Assembly: GCA_013285705.1 (NCBI GenBank)
Contig: JABDHA010000012.1
Coordinates: 1 to 56,620, forward strand
Reading direction: 5' to 3'
DNA length: 56,620 nt
Source of the DNA: Acidobacteriota bacterium
GTDB taxonomy: Bacteria > Acidobacteriota > Terriglobia > Terriglobales > Acidobacteriaceae
How positions within the stretch are numbered: the stretch's first letter is position 1; each line of letters opens with the position of its first letter. Shown here piece after piece: positions 32,192 through 42,236 of this stretch. The notes beneath the pieces are model-generated. The model saw only the letters and a program-made list of their open reading frames with translations. It was not told where the DNA came from and searched no databases. The translations under genes were made by a program, and so were the position numbers.

Positions 32192-35026
32192 CTATTCCAT
32201 TTCGGGGATAGCTGTAGTCTTCGACTGCTCCATCTGCCGATAGCGGAAATCCGTCCGGAGCGACTGCAAGTCAGGGACTGGTTCAATCTGGAGAGTAGAA
32301 GCGCCCTTGCGAAAACATGCGGCCAGCGTTGCCAGCGCTTCCTCACGCTTTCCGAGCAGCTCTAAGATCCTTGCCTTGTAGAGCTGCGAATCCACATCAG
32401 TAGCTCCCAGCGATTCCGCTTTTCTGATCAGCGATGGAGCCGTTTCAGCAGCACCTGACTTGACGCGGTAGAGAGCGAGCAGCATCCAGTCAGGGCCATT
32501 CGTTGCATCTGTTTGAAGATGCCGCTCCACCTCTTTCGCGGCCCGCAGATAAGCGCTCCTGGCTTCGCTCGTGCGGTTACGCATGGAGGAGTAGCAATCG
32601 CCGAGCTCAAGCCAGTTCGTATGCTCAGCCGGATTCAATTGCACGGCCTTCATGGCAAACGGCAGCGCGTCGGCGTACTTGCCCTGGGAGCGCAGAGCAA
32701 GAGAAGTATTTGCTGCTGCCAGATCATTGGGACTCAGTGCCAGGCTCTTCTTGAGGTTTTCAGCCGCGGAAGCAAAGTCGCCAACTACAAGATATTCACC
32801 ACCCAGATTGGCAAAGGCCATCGCGCTTCCCGGTGCGGCGACGCTCGCAGCGCGAAAGGCTTTGATCGCCTCCTGGTATTTCCCCTGCCGGTCCAATGCA
32901 TAACCCAGATCGTTGTGAATCACCCACCAGTTGGGACGCTCCATTAAGACTCTGCTATAGGTTCTCTCGGCATCTTCAAAGCGGTTCTGACGAACGTAAA
33001 CGCTCGCCTGATTCAACAGCGTCTTTGGGTTAGAAGGATCGAGCGCAATCGCTTTCGCAAACTGTTCCAGCGCGCCCTCCTCGTCTCCCATTTGTTCCAG
33101 CAAGACCGCCTTAGCGACATAGCCTTCCACGAGCCCCGAATCCAGCGCCAATGCGCGTTCACAATTTCCACGCGCAAGTTCGAGAGCACCTGCGTTCCCC
33201 CGAAGGCTGTAGAGATGGACATAGGCCAGGGCCAACTTTGCATAAGCAAGTGCGTAGTGTGAATCCAGCTCAATTGCCTTCCGGTATTTCTCGATCGCTG
33301 CATCGAGTCCCGTGTCATTTGGCTGCCCCATCAGAGCCTCCGCAGACTGGAAGGCAGTAAAAGCCGCAGTCGATTGTGTTCCCGGCTGGATACGCTGGTT
33401 GTGCTGTTGATAGCGGCTTAGGTTGAGCAATGACCCTGCCGCATGGACGGCCTTGGCAGGGAGCGAAGTGACCTCATTCTGCGCGCTTGTAATTCTCTTT
33501 TCCCGCAGCGTCTGAGTAGACAACGGGTCGAGCAATCGCAGTAGGAGTTGAAAACTTTTGGGTTCATACGAACATGTGGCGGCCAGAACCAGATTTGTTC
33601 CCAAGGGGTCGCATATCTCCTTCAAATGAGCGGCGCCTGAAACATCCGTGAGCACATCCTCAGGCGAAATCACGAAGAAGTCCCGGTCAAACGCCTCGAG
33701 ACGTGCAAGTTCACCCTTGATTGCACTGATGACGCCGGTCAACATCGGCGTAAGACGAACGTCGGAAGTTTTCGGCCAATTCAGCAGCGCCACAAACCGC
33801 TTCCCCGGCAGCGGGTGCAGGAAATTATCAATCTGATCCCAATCCTTCCAGACGCCCGCACCTGCCAATCCAGCGGTAGCCGCAGTCGCGGCGATAAAGC
33901 GGCGCCGCGTCCAAAATGCATTGGTTCGAACGTTCGTTGAGGATTTGTCACCGAGTACATTCAATGTCTGCTCGAAAGCTAAACATCTACGTTTGGGATC
34001 CTCGCTGAGGCATTCGGTGATCAGATGGACGCAATACGCAGGCAAGCCTGAAGACTTCAGTCGCGGGCTGATTTCTATCGAAGAATGATCGGACACAGCC
34101 CTGGGCCTTTGGCCAGTGAAAACCTCATGCAGCACAACGCCGAGAGCGAAAAGATCACTGGCCTGCGACGGAAGGTGCCCCAGAAATAGCTCCGGAGCCA
34201 TGTAGTCCGGTGTTCCGGCTACGGCTCCTTTACTCGGGAGCGTCGTTTCGGCCTCATCGGCGCGAGCCAAACCAAAGTCCGTGATGCAAAGGCGCACATC
34301 AGGACCATTGCCCTCAAGCATGATGTTGTTCGACTTGATATCCCGATGGACGATGCCCGCGGCGTGGATCGCTGCGAGTCCAAGAACGACCTGCCTGAGA
34401 ATCGCCAGGCCTTCCTCAACAGGTATGGAGCCGGACTCCCTCAATTGTGCTGCCAGCGTTTCACCAGGCAGAAGCTTCATCGTCAGGAACAAAAAGCCCG
34501 GCGATTCCTGTTCACAGTGAAACATCTCGTAAATGGGACAAAGATTCGGATGACTTACTTTCCGAGCCACCAACACTTCTCGCTCGAAACGCCGCTGTTG
34601 GTCCGGCTCTCCAGCGATGTGAGGAAGAATTGTCTTCATCGCAACGTGGACACCCTGCAGGAATCGGTCTTCCACCTCATAGACCTCGCCCATGCCGCCC
34701 TTTGCGATAAAATGAATCACCACAAAGCGGTCGAGCAGGATATGGCCCGGCGAGAATCTGCCAACCAATCTCTGGCTTGAAGCCGTGTTGCTGTTTTCAG
34801 GGGAATGGGATGTTCCGCCAGGATGCATCGCTCGCTCGAGAAAATCGAACGGTGGATTCTGGATAAAGCTGCCCGCGCGCGCATCGTCGGCCAGCATCTC
34901 TTCAACCATGCGCCTTAGTCCTGGATTGCTATTGCAGGCTTTACTTAGAAAGGCGGAGCGCTCCGTTGGTTCGAGCGCAAGTGCGGTCATAAACAACTGT
35001 TCCGCCAGCTCTCGTCGAGTTTCCAT
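32192..35026 (-). CDS. Ser/Thr protein kinase with membrane segment and TPR domain
   Basis: A 944-residue PknB-type kinase. Residues 1-60 resemble the conserved N-terminus of such bacterial kinases. The kinase domain is about 98-360: GGMGEVYEVED (110-120), Lys131 (VAMK), HRDIKSNN with Asp229, DFGLA with Asp250, and APE. A single membrane helix is at about 377-392 (FIAATAATAGLAGAGVW). The outer part has a region of unknown fold (about 405-560), then multiple TPRs (about 580-900, for example YALAYAKLALAYVHL and AMAFANLGGEYLVVG). It probably senses envelope signals or scaffolds a complex. Kinases of this build commonly neighbour Sigma70_ECF factors, as at 36040. Confidence 0.95.
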   Translation of the reverse strand: METRRELAEQLFMTALALEPTERSAFLSKACNSNPGLRRMVEEMLADDARAGSFIQNPPFDFLERAMHPGGTSHSPENSNTASSQRLVGRFSPGHILLDRFVVIHFIAKGGMGEVYEVEDRFLQGVHVAMKTILPHIAGEPDQQRRFEREVLVARKVSHPNLCPIYEMFHCEQESPGFLFLTMKLLPGETLAAQLRESGSIPVEEGLAILRQVVLGLAAIHAAGIVHRDIKSNNIMLEGNGPDVRLCITDFGLARADEAETTLPSKGAVAGTPDYMAPELFLGHLPSQASDLFALGVVLHEVFTGQRPRAVSDHSSIEISPRLKSSGLPAYCVHLITECLSEDPKRRCLAFEQTLNVLGDKSSTNVRTNAFWTRRRFIAATAATAGLAGAGVWKDWDQIDNFLHPLPGKRFVALLNWPKTSDVRLTPMLTGVISAIKGELARLEAFDRDFFVISPEDVLTDVSGAAHLKEICDPLGTNLVLAATCSYEPKSFQLLLRLLDPLSTQTLREKRITSAQNEVTSLPAKAVHAAGSLLNLSRYQQHNQRIQPGTQSTAAFTAFQSAEALMGQPNDTGLDAAIEKYRKAIELDSHYALAYAKLALAYVHLYSLRGNAGALELARGNCERALALDSGLVEGYVAKAVLLEQMGDEEGALEQFAKAIALDPSNPKTLLNQASVYVRQNRFEDAERTYSRVLMERPNWWVIHNDLGYALDRQGKYQEAIKAFRAASVAAPGSAMAFANLGGEYLVVGDFASAAENLKKSLALSPNDLAAANTSLALRSQGKYADALPFAMKAVQLNPAEHTNWLELGDCYSSMRNRTSEARSAYLRAAKEVERHLQTDATNGPDWMLLALYRVKSGAAETAPSLIRKAESLGATDVDSQLYKARILELLGKREEALATLAACFRKGASTLQIEPVPDLQSLRTDFRYRQMEQSKTTAIPEME

Positions 35027-35358
35027 AGAGCCCTCATTCCATAAAGCACAGACTTAGTCCGATTTCTGTCAGGCTGTGCACTGCTGGAACGAGGTCAAGT
35101 TGCAAACACAGCACTACTAGTTCCGGGAACCGTTGAACAGTAGAGCCAGGGAATCCGGTTTGCGATCCTCAAAAGGATGGTGCTGATATGTGGGGGAGCG
35201 TAGCAGAATATTACTCCAACAACTCTAGAAAATGGTATTTACCTTGTTCCTCGCGATGGAATCAGCGTCTTTTCCCCAGGATTCGCGGTAATCGTTCGGG
35301 GAAAAAGCTGGCCCGGCGGTCGTGCCGCCGGGCCACGCAGAAGCAAAGCCATTCCTTG
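35027..35358. other. Intergenic region, 332 bases
   Basis: It is the leader region of the kinase gene (minus strand) together with the terminator of the small secreted protein gene. No gene was seen. Confidence 0.6.
35310..35334 (-). terminator. Rho-independent terminator
   Basis: On the minus strand, GGCCCGGCGG and CCGCCGGGCC form a perfect 10-bp stem with a 5-base loop, followed by AGCTTTTTCCCC. It lies 25 bases after the stop of the gene at 35359-35787. Confidence 0.85.
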
Positions 35359-35787
35359 TTACTTGAGTGCAACGAAGGTCTGATCATTGCTGCGAAGTTG
35401 AGCTTCCTGCGACCGGGCTCTCTTTTCCAGCTTCGACTTTGGAAGTTGCACGTTCATCGAAGCGGATGAGCACAGAATCTTGCTCAGGAAGTACTGATGG
35501 CCATATCGATTGAAGATCAGCTTACCGGGTTTCGACACATCTCCAGGGGCAGCATATGAGGCGTACGCCATGCTGAATACTCCGACATTCTGCCCGGGAC
35601 TCTGAATCTGGATGATATTGGGCGAAATCGTGTCTGATGTCAGCAAGTACGTTCCTGAGGGAAGAAGCTTGCCTCCCGCTGTGAAGTCGAACGGAATGTC
35701 CGCCTTGACTACGTGATTCTGCGCCGATGCATGACTGGCCACGATGAGGCTGGCCAGACAGAACGCCATTGCGATGATTCGTTTCAT
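35359..35787 (-). CDS. Small secreted protein, unknown function
   Basis: A 142-residue exported protein with a clear signal peptide (MKRIIAMAFCLASLIVASHASAQ). The mature part starts VVKADIPFDFTAGGKLLPSGTYLLTSD, a pattern I associate with a common uncharacterised acidobacterial secreted family. The C-terminus is charged. AAGGAG is well placed before the ATG, and a strong terminator follows. Monocistronic, lying between the kinase gene and the divergent ECF sigma gene. Confidence 0.8.
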   Translation of the reverse strand: MKRIIAMAFCLASLIVASHASAQNHVVKADIPFDFTAGGKLLPSGTYLLTSDTISPNIIQIQSPGQNVGVFSMAYASYAAPGDVSKPGKLIFNRYGHQYFLSKILCSSASMNVQLPKSKLEKRARSQEAQLRSNDQTFVALK

Positions 35788-36039
35788 GATCTGTCTCCTT
35801 TTTAGAGGCGTCCTATGACCGCCTTCACTCTTTAAAGCGGAATCTGCACGCAGAAAGTGCAGAAGCTTCTGCTACGACCGGCAAAAAATATTCAGCACTG
35901 GAGAAAATGAATGGAGTTGCAATGTCACGCGCATAGAGCCTAGCCTGTTATCCCTGCAGGTCGGCGGGGCCTCTGGCAGTGCATACGCTCACCCTGGCTT
36001 TGAGCTGTAATTCTTGCCATCAAGCTGGAGCTAAGTCCT

Positions 36040-36633
36040 ATGCATGCAGCTCACGGTGAAGTCACGATGCTGTTGCAGGCCATGAAGAGCGGCGACGAGT
36101 CTGCAGCCGAAAAGCTATTGCCCCTTGTTTACAAAGAACTCCATCGGTTAGCCAGGTCATACATGTACCGGGAGCGTCCCGACCACACCTTGCAGCCAAC
36201 AGCTTTGATCAATGAGGCCTACATGCGTCTCGCCTGTGACGAGATTGACTGGCAGGGACGCCAGCATTTCATCGCCGTCGCAGCCAACGTCATGCGCCGC
36301 GTGCTTGTCGACCATGCGCGAGCCCATCACGCCGACATGCGGGGAGGCCAGTTTCAGCGCGTTGAGTTGAATGAGGATCTTGCGATCTCTGAGAAAGATT
36401 CAAACGAAGTACTTGCTTTGCATGAAGCGCTCAACCATCTGGAAGCGTTCAATCCGAGGCAGGCAAAAGTTGTCGAGCTGCGCTACTTCGCCGGACTGTC
36501 CGTAGAAGAGATCGCAGGTATCTTGAAAGTGTCCATACGATCCGTAAAGAGCGACTGGGCCCTGGCCAGAATCTGGCTATTCAAAGAAATACAAGGGCCT
36601 CCTGCTGATAGAGCTAAAAAAGAAGATAGGTAA
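36040..36633 (+). CDS. ECF sigma factor (Sigma70_ECF subgroup)
   Basis: A 197-residue sigma factor of the type found with Ser/Thr kinases in Acidobacteriota and Planctomycetes. Region 2 is about 8-95 (LVYKELHRLARSYMYRERPDHTLQPTALINEAYMRL, FIAVAANVMRRVLVDHAR). Region 4 is about 125-180 (LEAFNPRQAKVVELRYFAGLSVEEIAGILKVSIRSVKSDWALARIWL). GGAG lies about 8 bases before the ATG. No anti-sigma gene is adjacent, so control by phosphorylation is the usual guess for this group. Divergent from the small secreted protein gene. Confidence 0.93.
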   Translation: MHAAHGEVTMLLQAMKSGDESAAEKLLPLVYKELHRLARSYMYRERPDHTLQPTALINEAYMRLACDEIDWQGRQHFIAVAANVMRRVLVDHARAHHADMRGGQFQRVELNEDLAISEKDSNEVLALHEALNHLEAFNPRQAKVVELRYFAGLSVEEIAGILKVSIRSVKSDWALARIWLFKEIQGPPADRAKKEDR

Positions 36634-37126
36634 AGTACGGGTCGGATCCACCCAAAGTTGATTGTCATTCTGAGGAGCATAGCGACGAAGAATCTGCTTT
36701 TCTTCCCGGCAAATTCCTCCCTCTCAAAAGCCCTCGGAGTCCCTCACAGCAATCATGCGGAAAAATCTCTTCCTAAATTTAGTCGTCCCAACAAGCATTG
36801 GCAGAGAATATACGCCTGATCCGATATCCTGATAGTAGGTACCGGAAAATCCACTGGATGCTAGCGGTTGTCCTTGTGCAAGTAAACACGTCACCCGCAG
36901 CCCACATCTGCAGCCAAGTCCTTTTGTTTAGATGAATTTAGCAAAAAGATAGGAGGGAGGGGGGCCCTCCTGGATTCCTGGTGTCCACCATTCTTTGTCT
37001 TGACATGGGAACTCGGAGCCGATTACGTTTATCGGCGCACGAAATGAGGCCGGGGTGATGTGTGCCACCGTGGCCGCACCCGTATCGTTGCCTCATGCCA
37101 ACCACGACCCGAGTGGGAGAGCCACC
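36634..37126. other. Intergenic region with repeat and G-rich hairpin
   Basis: It contains one copy of an interspersed repeat (36664-36695) and a G-rich hairpin (36951-36971, arms AGGAGGG and CCCTCCT). The pullulanase frame is open back to 37055, but the ATG at 37127 is preferred. Confidence 0.55.
36664..36695 (+). repeat. Interspersed intergenic repeat, copy 1
   Basis: GTCATTCTGAGGAGC followed by GACGAAGAATCTGC, 31 bases after the sigma factor stop codon. Related copies are at 48125 and 52054, each just after a plus-strand gene. Confidence 0.55.
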
Positions 37127-40100
37127 ATGACATCCAGAGCCAAAGCCTGCAGGGGCCAGATTAAATCTGTTCTCAGCTTTTTATTGCTTGTCATCTTCTT
37201 CTTTCAGGCATCCCCAGCACGGGCGGCGACCGCCCCTCCAATCCCGGCAGGCTCAGTTCGCATTCACTATTTTCGCCCTGACGGGAACTACACCGGGTGG
37301 GCTCTCTACACATGGAATGCCTCGACTGAAAATGCCGTCTGGTGCCAGACCGAGGTATCAGTTACCGGGAGTGACAGTTATGGCGTCTATTTCGACGTTA
37401 CGGTAAACCCCAACCAGGGCACGCCCACAGGCGATCTTGGATTCATCATCAACAACTGCGCGCAGGGACAGATCAAAGACCCTGGACCAGATCAGCATTT
37501 ACAAATCACGCAGTTCAACGAAGCGTGGGTGATCCACGGCAACGCGACCGTCTTTACAACGCAGCCTACGCAGCAGCAGATATCGAATAGCATCCTGGGC
37601 GTCGAACAGGCATATTGGCTGGACCGCACACACCTTGCGATTCAGCCGCAATACTTCCAGACCGGAGCCACATATGTACTCAACACCAGCCTGACCGGCG
37701 GCTTGAATCTAACCAGCACCGGCATCAGCGGCGGAACCCAGATTCCGCTGACGGTTGGGGGAACACTCTCGCAGGATGAGCTGACACGATACCCGCAACT
37801 CGCCAGCTATACCGTGCTACAGGTGCCGGCAAGCGTGAAGCTTGCAACCGTTGAGCAGGCTCTCAAGGGACAGATCGCGCTCTCTGTCATAGGGCAAAGT
37901 GGCACATTGCAATATGCCACCGGCATTCAGGATGCAGGTGCACTCGATGATCTTTACTATTACCCAGGCAAGCTTGGCGTGGTCTTCCATCATGCAGATC
38001 GTTCTGAGAGCGATGATCGGCAAGGCGATGATTCTTCTCCAGTGACGATCAAGTTATGGGCGCCCACCGCACAGTCTGTTTCTCTGTTGCTCTTCGATCA
38101 GGAAAATGACACGACGCCATCGGCTAACGTTCCCATGCAAGAACACAATGGTGTGTGGACGGCCCAAGGCAAGAGCAACTGGAAGGGCAAGTACTACCTA
38201 TACAGCGTGAGCGTATGGGTACAGATCAACGCATCTCTGGAGACGAATGTCACCACGGATCCCTACTCGATCGACATCGCATTGAACGGAGTGAAGAGCC
38301 GGATCACGGACCTCGATTCCGATGCGACGAAACCTGATGGATGGGACCATGTAGGCTCGCCCGCGTTGCGAAGCCTGGGCGACTTGAGCTTGTATGAGCT
38401 GCATATCCGCGACTTCAGCGTGAATGATCCGACCGTTCCACAGGCGCATCGTGGCATGTATGACGCCTTCGACGATCAGAACGCGAATGGCATGCAGCAC
38501 CTGCGCGCGCTTGCGCAAAGCGGGCTGAAGGCCGTGCACATTCTTCCATCGTTCCATTTCGCGAGCGTAAACGAGGATAAATCTACATGGCAGACCACCG
38601 GCGATCTGTCGCAATATCCACCCGATGGCCAGCAGCAGCAGGCCGCTGTCACCGCCATCCAGGGCAGTGACGGCTACAACTGGGGCTATGACCCAGTGCA
38701 TTTTATGACGCCGGAAGGCAGCTATGCGATCGATCCCGACAACCGTGTGCGCGAATACCGCACGATGGTGGAGGGACTGCACAAGGCTGGGCTGCGAGTG
38801 GTGCAGGACGTGGTCTTCAATCACACGAATGCCAGTGGTGAGGGGCCGAACTCGAATCTCGACGAGGTTGTGCCCGGCTACTACCACCGCCTGGATGCAA
38901 ACGGAAATCTCGAGACTGGCTCATGCTGTCCGGATACAGCTAGCGAGCACCGCATGATGGAGAAGCTGATGATCGATACGCTCGTGCTGAATGCGCGCGA
39001 GTACAAGATCGATGGCTTCCGCTTCGATATCATGAGCTTCCACTTCGTTTACAACATGCAGGACATTCAAGCAGCACTTCGCGCCCTCACGCCGGAGAAG
39101 GACGGTGTCGATGGCTCAAAGATTTACATCTATGGCGAAGGCTTCAACTTCGGCGACACAGTCAATAACCAGATCGGGCCGAACGCCGATCAAGTCAATC
39201 TCTATGGCTTTGGCATCGGTACATTCAACGACCGGATCCGTGACGGCATTCGCGGCGGCAGCCCCTTCACCGATGAGCGCGTGCAGGGATTTGCCACCGG
39301 ACTGTTCACGGATCCAAGCGATTACACCAATGCAAACACCCCGCAACCGGATCAGCAGAGTCAACTCCTGCAATATGCCGATTGGATTCTAGTCGGCCTT
39401 ACGGGCAATCTGCGCGATTACAGCTTCATCGACAGCGCGGGCATGACTGTTACCGGAGCGCAGGTGAACTACAACGGCCAGCCAACCGGATATACGGCAA
39501 CGCCGATCGAAGCCGTAAACTACTGCTCTGTTCACGACAATCAGGATCTGTTTGATGCTGTACAGCTCAAGTCCAGCTTCAACGACAGCATCGCGACGCG
39601 TGCGCGCAGGCAGGTGATGGGCATGAGCCTGGTCACTTTGGGACAGGGTATTCCATTTTTCCAGGCTGGCGACGACCTGCTGCGCTCAAAAGACATGGAC
39701 CAGAACAGCTACGATTCAGGCGACTGGTTCAACAAGATTGACTGGAGTGGAAAGACAGCAAACTGGGGCATTGGCCTGCCGTTGGCCAGTCAGAACAGCG
39801 GCCAGTGGCCCATCATGGAGCCGCTGCTGAGCAATGTTGGATATACACCACAACCGCAAAACATCGCGTACAGCGGCACAGCATTTCGCGAACTGATGGA
39901 GATCCGCTACAGCTCAGACCTGTTTCACATGCCAACCTTCGAGCAGGTACAGCAGAATCTCACCTTCCTGAACACAGGACAGAATCAGATACCCGGATTG
40001 ATCGTCATGAAGCTGGATGCGAATGGACGAAACTATGGCCCCTACAAGCACATCGTGGTATTTTTTAATGCCACGAACCAGCAGGTAGCTTTTTCAGACG

Positions 40101-40249
40101 GCCAGCTGCAGGGGCTTCGACTGCATCTGCACCCAATACAGCAACATTCCAGCGATGCGTTAACACGTCAATCTACATTCGACCCGAAAACAGGAACCGC
40201 CACAGTCGCAGGGTTGACGACTGCAGTTTTTGTGAGCGAAGTCCAGTAG
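37127..40249 (+). CDS. pulA: Secreted type I pullulanase (GH13)
   Basis: A 1040-residue starch-debranching enzyme cleaving alpha-1,6 links in pullulan or branched glucans. A signal peptide (SVLSFLLLVIFFFQASPARA) is followed by a CBM41-like pullulanase domain (about 40-145, VRIHYFRPDGNYTGWALYTWNAS), a second N-terminal domain, a CBM48-like domain (about 305-400, VTIKLWAPTAQSVSLLLFD), then the GH13 barrel. Catalytic residues are Asp634 (FRFD, nucleophile), Glu671 (YGEGF, acid/base) and Asp804 (VHDNQD); region I is DVVFNHT, and YELHIRDFS is typical of pullulanases. GGAG precedes ATG 37127. The frame is open to 37055. Confidence 0.93.
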   Translation: MTSRAKACRGQIKSVLSFLLLVIFFFQASPARAATAPPIPAGSVRIHYFRPDGNYTGWALYTWNASTENAVWCQTEVSVTGSDSYGVYFDVTVNPNQGTPTGDLGFIINNCAQGQIKDPGPDQHLQITQFNEAWVIHGNATVFTTQPTQQQISNSILGVEQAYWLDRTHLAIQPQYFQTGATYVLNTSLTGGLNLTSTGISGGTQIPLTVGGTLSQDELTRYPQLASYTVLQVPASVKLATVEQALKGQIALSVIGQSGTLQYATGIQDAGALDDLYYYPGKLGVVFHHADRSESDDRQGDDSSPVTIKLWAPTAQSVSLLLFDQENDTTPSANVPMQEHNGVWTAQGKSNWKGKYYLYSVSVWVQINASLETNVTTDPYSIDIALNGVKSRITDLDSDATKPDGWDHVGSPALRSLGDLSLYELHIRDFSVNDPTVPQAHRGMYDAFDDQNANGMQHLRALAQSGLKAVHILPSFHFASVNEDKSTWQTTGDLSQYPPDGQQQQAAVTAIQGSDGYNWGYDPVHFMTPEGSYAIDPDNRVREYRTMVEGLHKAGLRVVQDVVFNHTNASGEGPNSNLDEVVPGYYHRLDANGNLETGSCCPDTASEHRMMEKLMIDTLVLNAREYKIDGFRFDIMSFHFVYNMQDIQAALRALTPEKDGVDGSKIYIYGEGFNFGDTVNNQIGPNADQVNLYGFGIGTFNDRIRDGIRGGSPFTDERVQGFATGLFTDPSDYTNANTPQPDQQSQLLQYADWILVGLTGNLRDYSFIDSAGMTVTGAQVNYNGQPTGYTATPIEAVNYCSVHDNQDLFDAVQLKSSFNDSIATRARRQVMGMSLVTLGQGIPFFQAGDDLLRSKDMDQNSYDSGDWFNKIDWSGKTANWGIGLPLASQNSGQWPIMEPLLSNVGYTPQPQNIAYSGTAFRELMEIRYSSDLFHMPTFEQVQQNLTFLNTGQNQIPGLIVMKLDANGRNYGPYKHIVVFFNATNQQVAFSDGQLQGLRLHLHPIQQHSSDALTRQSTFDPKTGTATVAGLTTAVFVSEVQ

Positions 40250-40277
40250 TCGATTTTCTCAAAAACAAAAAATCGAC
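40249..40277. terminator. AT-rich bidirectional terminator
   Basis: GTCGATTTT (40249-40257) and AAAATCGAC (40269-40277) form a 9-bp stem that begins at the last base of the pullulanase stop codon and lies before the convergent peptidase gene end at 40330. Confidence 0.55.
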
Positions 40278-40329
40278 GCACGCTTGCTTTTCGTATCAGT
40301 TCACCGTCGAGGCTCATACTTTAGTGCTG

Positions 40330-42216
40330 CTATTTCTTCGCCGCAGAAACAGGCTGCACTGCCGTCATCGGCTTAATGATGTCATCGAGGACTGCAGGTG
40401 TTCCCTCTACCCGTTGAAGCGCCGGATACTTCTCGCCTTCGTGATAGTTCAGATCGATGGGATAGATATACGTATCGGACTGAACGATGAGATGGATTGG
40501 TTCCTGGCTGCCTTTGGCATGCTTGAGCGCATCGCGGAAAATATCGCCGGAGAAGATTCGTCCGTTAACAGCAATGACTCTCTCGCCGGGCGCGAGTTTT
40601 GCCTCATCCGCAGCCGAGTAGACACGCACATCCGCGATCGATCCATCACGCTTCATGTGGAGCCCCGCAGAGAACCACGCATCGAAATTACCGCTGACGG
40701 ACAGCAGGGCTCGCTCGTAGCCGGATGGTGTATCTGTGTAAATGAGCTTATAGCCGCCATGCTCGATGCCCGCGAGGTTTGCATGCGGATTGAGCGTCGT
40801 CACGCGTTCGCGGAGAAATCCGGCCCAGTCATAAGGAACCACTTCATTAAGCGTGTTGGCTACATCATCGAAGGTATACGGCACAACCATCGGCCCGGTA
40901 TCGCCCTTGCCGACAAATAGAACCAGGAAATCGTGCAGCGATTTTTTGTTATGTGTCAGCTGTCGAATCGTCGTGTCCGCATCCAGCCAGAGGAGTTCAC
41001 CTTCCTGGTAATAATCCTGACCGCGCCGCCAGTTCGACCATGCAGGATTGCCACTGCGCAGGATAGAGGCGGCAACAGCAGTGTCCTCGGTATTGCGCCA
41101 GGTGCGACCGGGCCGGTCATCGAGATTGGCCGCTGTATAAGCCAGATCTTCGCGATACTGTTCCGGCGTGCGGAAGCCCGACCGCGCGGCGAGCACATCT
41201 CCCAAATACTCTGTCATGCCTTCATAGACCCAGAGCAGCTTCCCCTGCATGGGCGTGGCGTAGTCCGGTGTTGCCAATCCTGCTGGGCGACGATATTTCC
41301 CATTCCACGAGTGCGTGAATTCATGCGGAAGCAGGTCTGCTTCGAGCACCGCGTGTTCATCGTCGGCATAGCCCTTTTCACCGACTCCATTATCTGAGGA
41401 CTGGTGATGTTCCAGGCCCTCGCCTCCGGCATAGTCAGACAGCGTCAACAGGAAGTGATAGCTGTTGTAGTGGTGCGAGTTGTACATCGCTCCCGCTTCA
41501 TGAACAAGATTGTTGATCGCAGTGACAAACTGCGGACGCAGATCAACATCTTCCGGAGCGTCTCCGGCCACATCCAGAAAATGCTTTGGCGTCACATCTG
41601 GAGCCAACGGAATTTCCTTGAAGTATCTGCCGGTCAGGACAGGCGAATCCTCCAGCATCTCCAGAGTGACCGGTGCAAAATGCGTCGTGTTCCCATCCGT
41701 TCCAGTCGGCGTGAGCGCGGTGCCAACTCCCCAGCCCGCTGGGACTTTGATGGACGGCTGCATCTGGATCTCGCGAGCCGGAGTGCCTACCGGATAGAGC
41801 AGGAATTTCTCCCATTCCAGCATGGCCAGTTTGTCAGAGACGCGCGCGGTTACGATGGCATCCTCATGGACTTCCAACGTGGAAACGCCTGCCGGCACGG
41901 TGATATGAAAAGCATAAAGATCGACATCGTCGCGGCGCCAGGTCAACGTCTGTCCATTGGCGCGAAAGGCGACTCCCGTCAGGTCTTGGATCGGCCCCGT
42001 AGGGCGATGGTTGCCGGGTACCCATTTGACGGCCGTCAAAGTCACCTCACCCGGCTGAACAGGAATCACGAGATCGGCATGCCATAACTTCCTTGGGGCT
42101 TCAGAAAGATCAGCGGTAATTGTGATAGGCGCAGCAGCAGCCGAGAGACGAACGGCCAGTAAAATCGCTGACATCATGACAGCGCGGCGCATGAACGCCG
42201 AAGAGAGCATGGGCAT
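40330..42216 (-). CDS. M61-family metallopeptidase with PDZ domain
   Basis: A 628-residue exported aminopeptidase-like enzyme related to glycyl aminopeptidase. A signal segment (AVMMSAILLAVRLSAAAA) leads into the N-terminal beta domain. The zinc motif is HEFTH (298-302), with Glu332 in VYEGMTEYLGD as the likely third ligand. A C-terminal PDZ domain spans about 540-600 (SAADEAKLAPGERVIAVNGRIF). M61 enzymes prefer N-terminal Gly/Ala peptides. AAAAGGAAC lies upstream of the ATG. It is divergent from the trp operon, with a palindrome between them. Confidence 0.93.
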   Translation of the reverse strand: MPMLSSAFMRRAVMMSAILLAVRLSAAAAPITITADLSEAPRKLWHADLVIPVQPGEVTLTAVKWVPGNHRPTGPIQDLTGVAFRANGQTLTWRRDDVDLYAFHITVPAGVSTLEVHEDAIVTARVSDKLAMLEWEKFLLYPVGTPAREIQMQPSIKVPAGWGVGTALTPTGTDGNTTHFAPVTLEMLEDSPVLTGRYFKEIPLAPDVTPKHFLDVAGDAPEDVDLRPQFVTAINNLVHEAGAMYNSHHYNSYHFLLTLSDYAGGEGLEHHQSSDNGVGEKGYADDEHAVLEADLLPHEFTHSWNGKYRRPAGLATPDYATPMQGKLLWVYEGMTEYLGDVLAARSGFRTPEQYREDLAYTAANLDDRPGRTWRNTEDTAVAASILRSGNPAWSNWRRGQDYYQEGELLWLDADTTIRQLTHNKKSLHDFLVLFVGKGDTGPMVVPYTFDDVANTLNEVVPYDWAGFLRERVTTLNPHANLAGIEHGGYKLIYTDTPSGYERALLSVSGNFDAWFSAGLHMKRDGSIADVRVYSAADEAKLAPGERVIAVNGRIFSGDIFRDALKHAKGSQEPIHLIVQSDTYIYPIDLNYHEGEKYPALQRVEGTPAVLDDIIKPMTAVQPVSAAKK

Positions 42217-42236
42217 AGCAGAAGTGTTCCTTTTCT

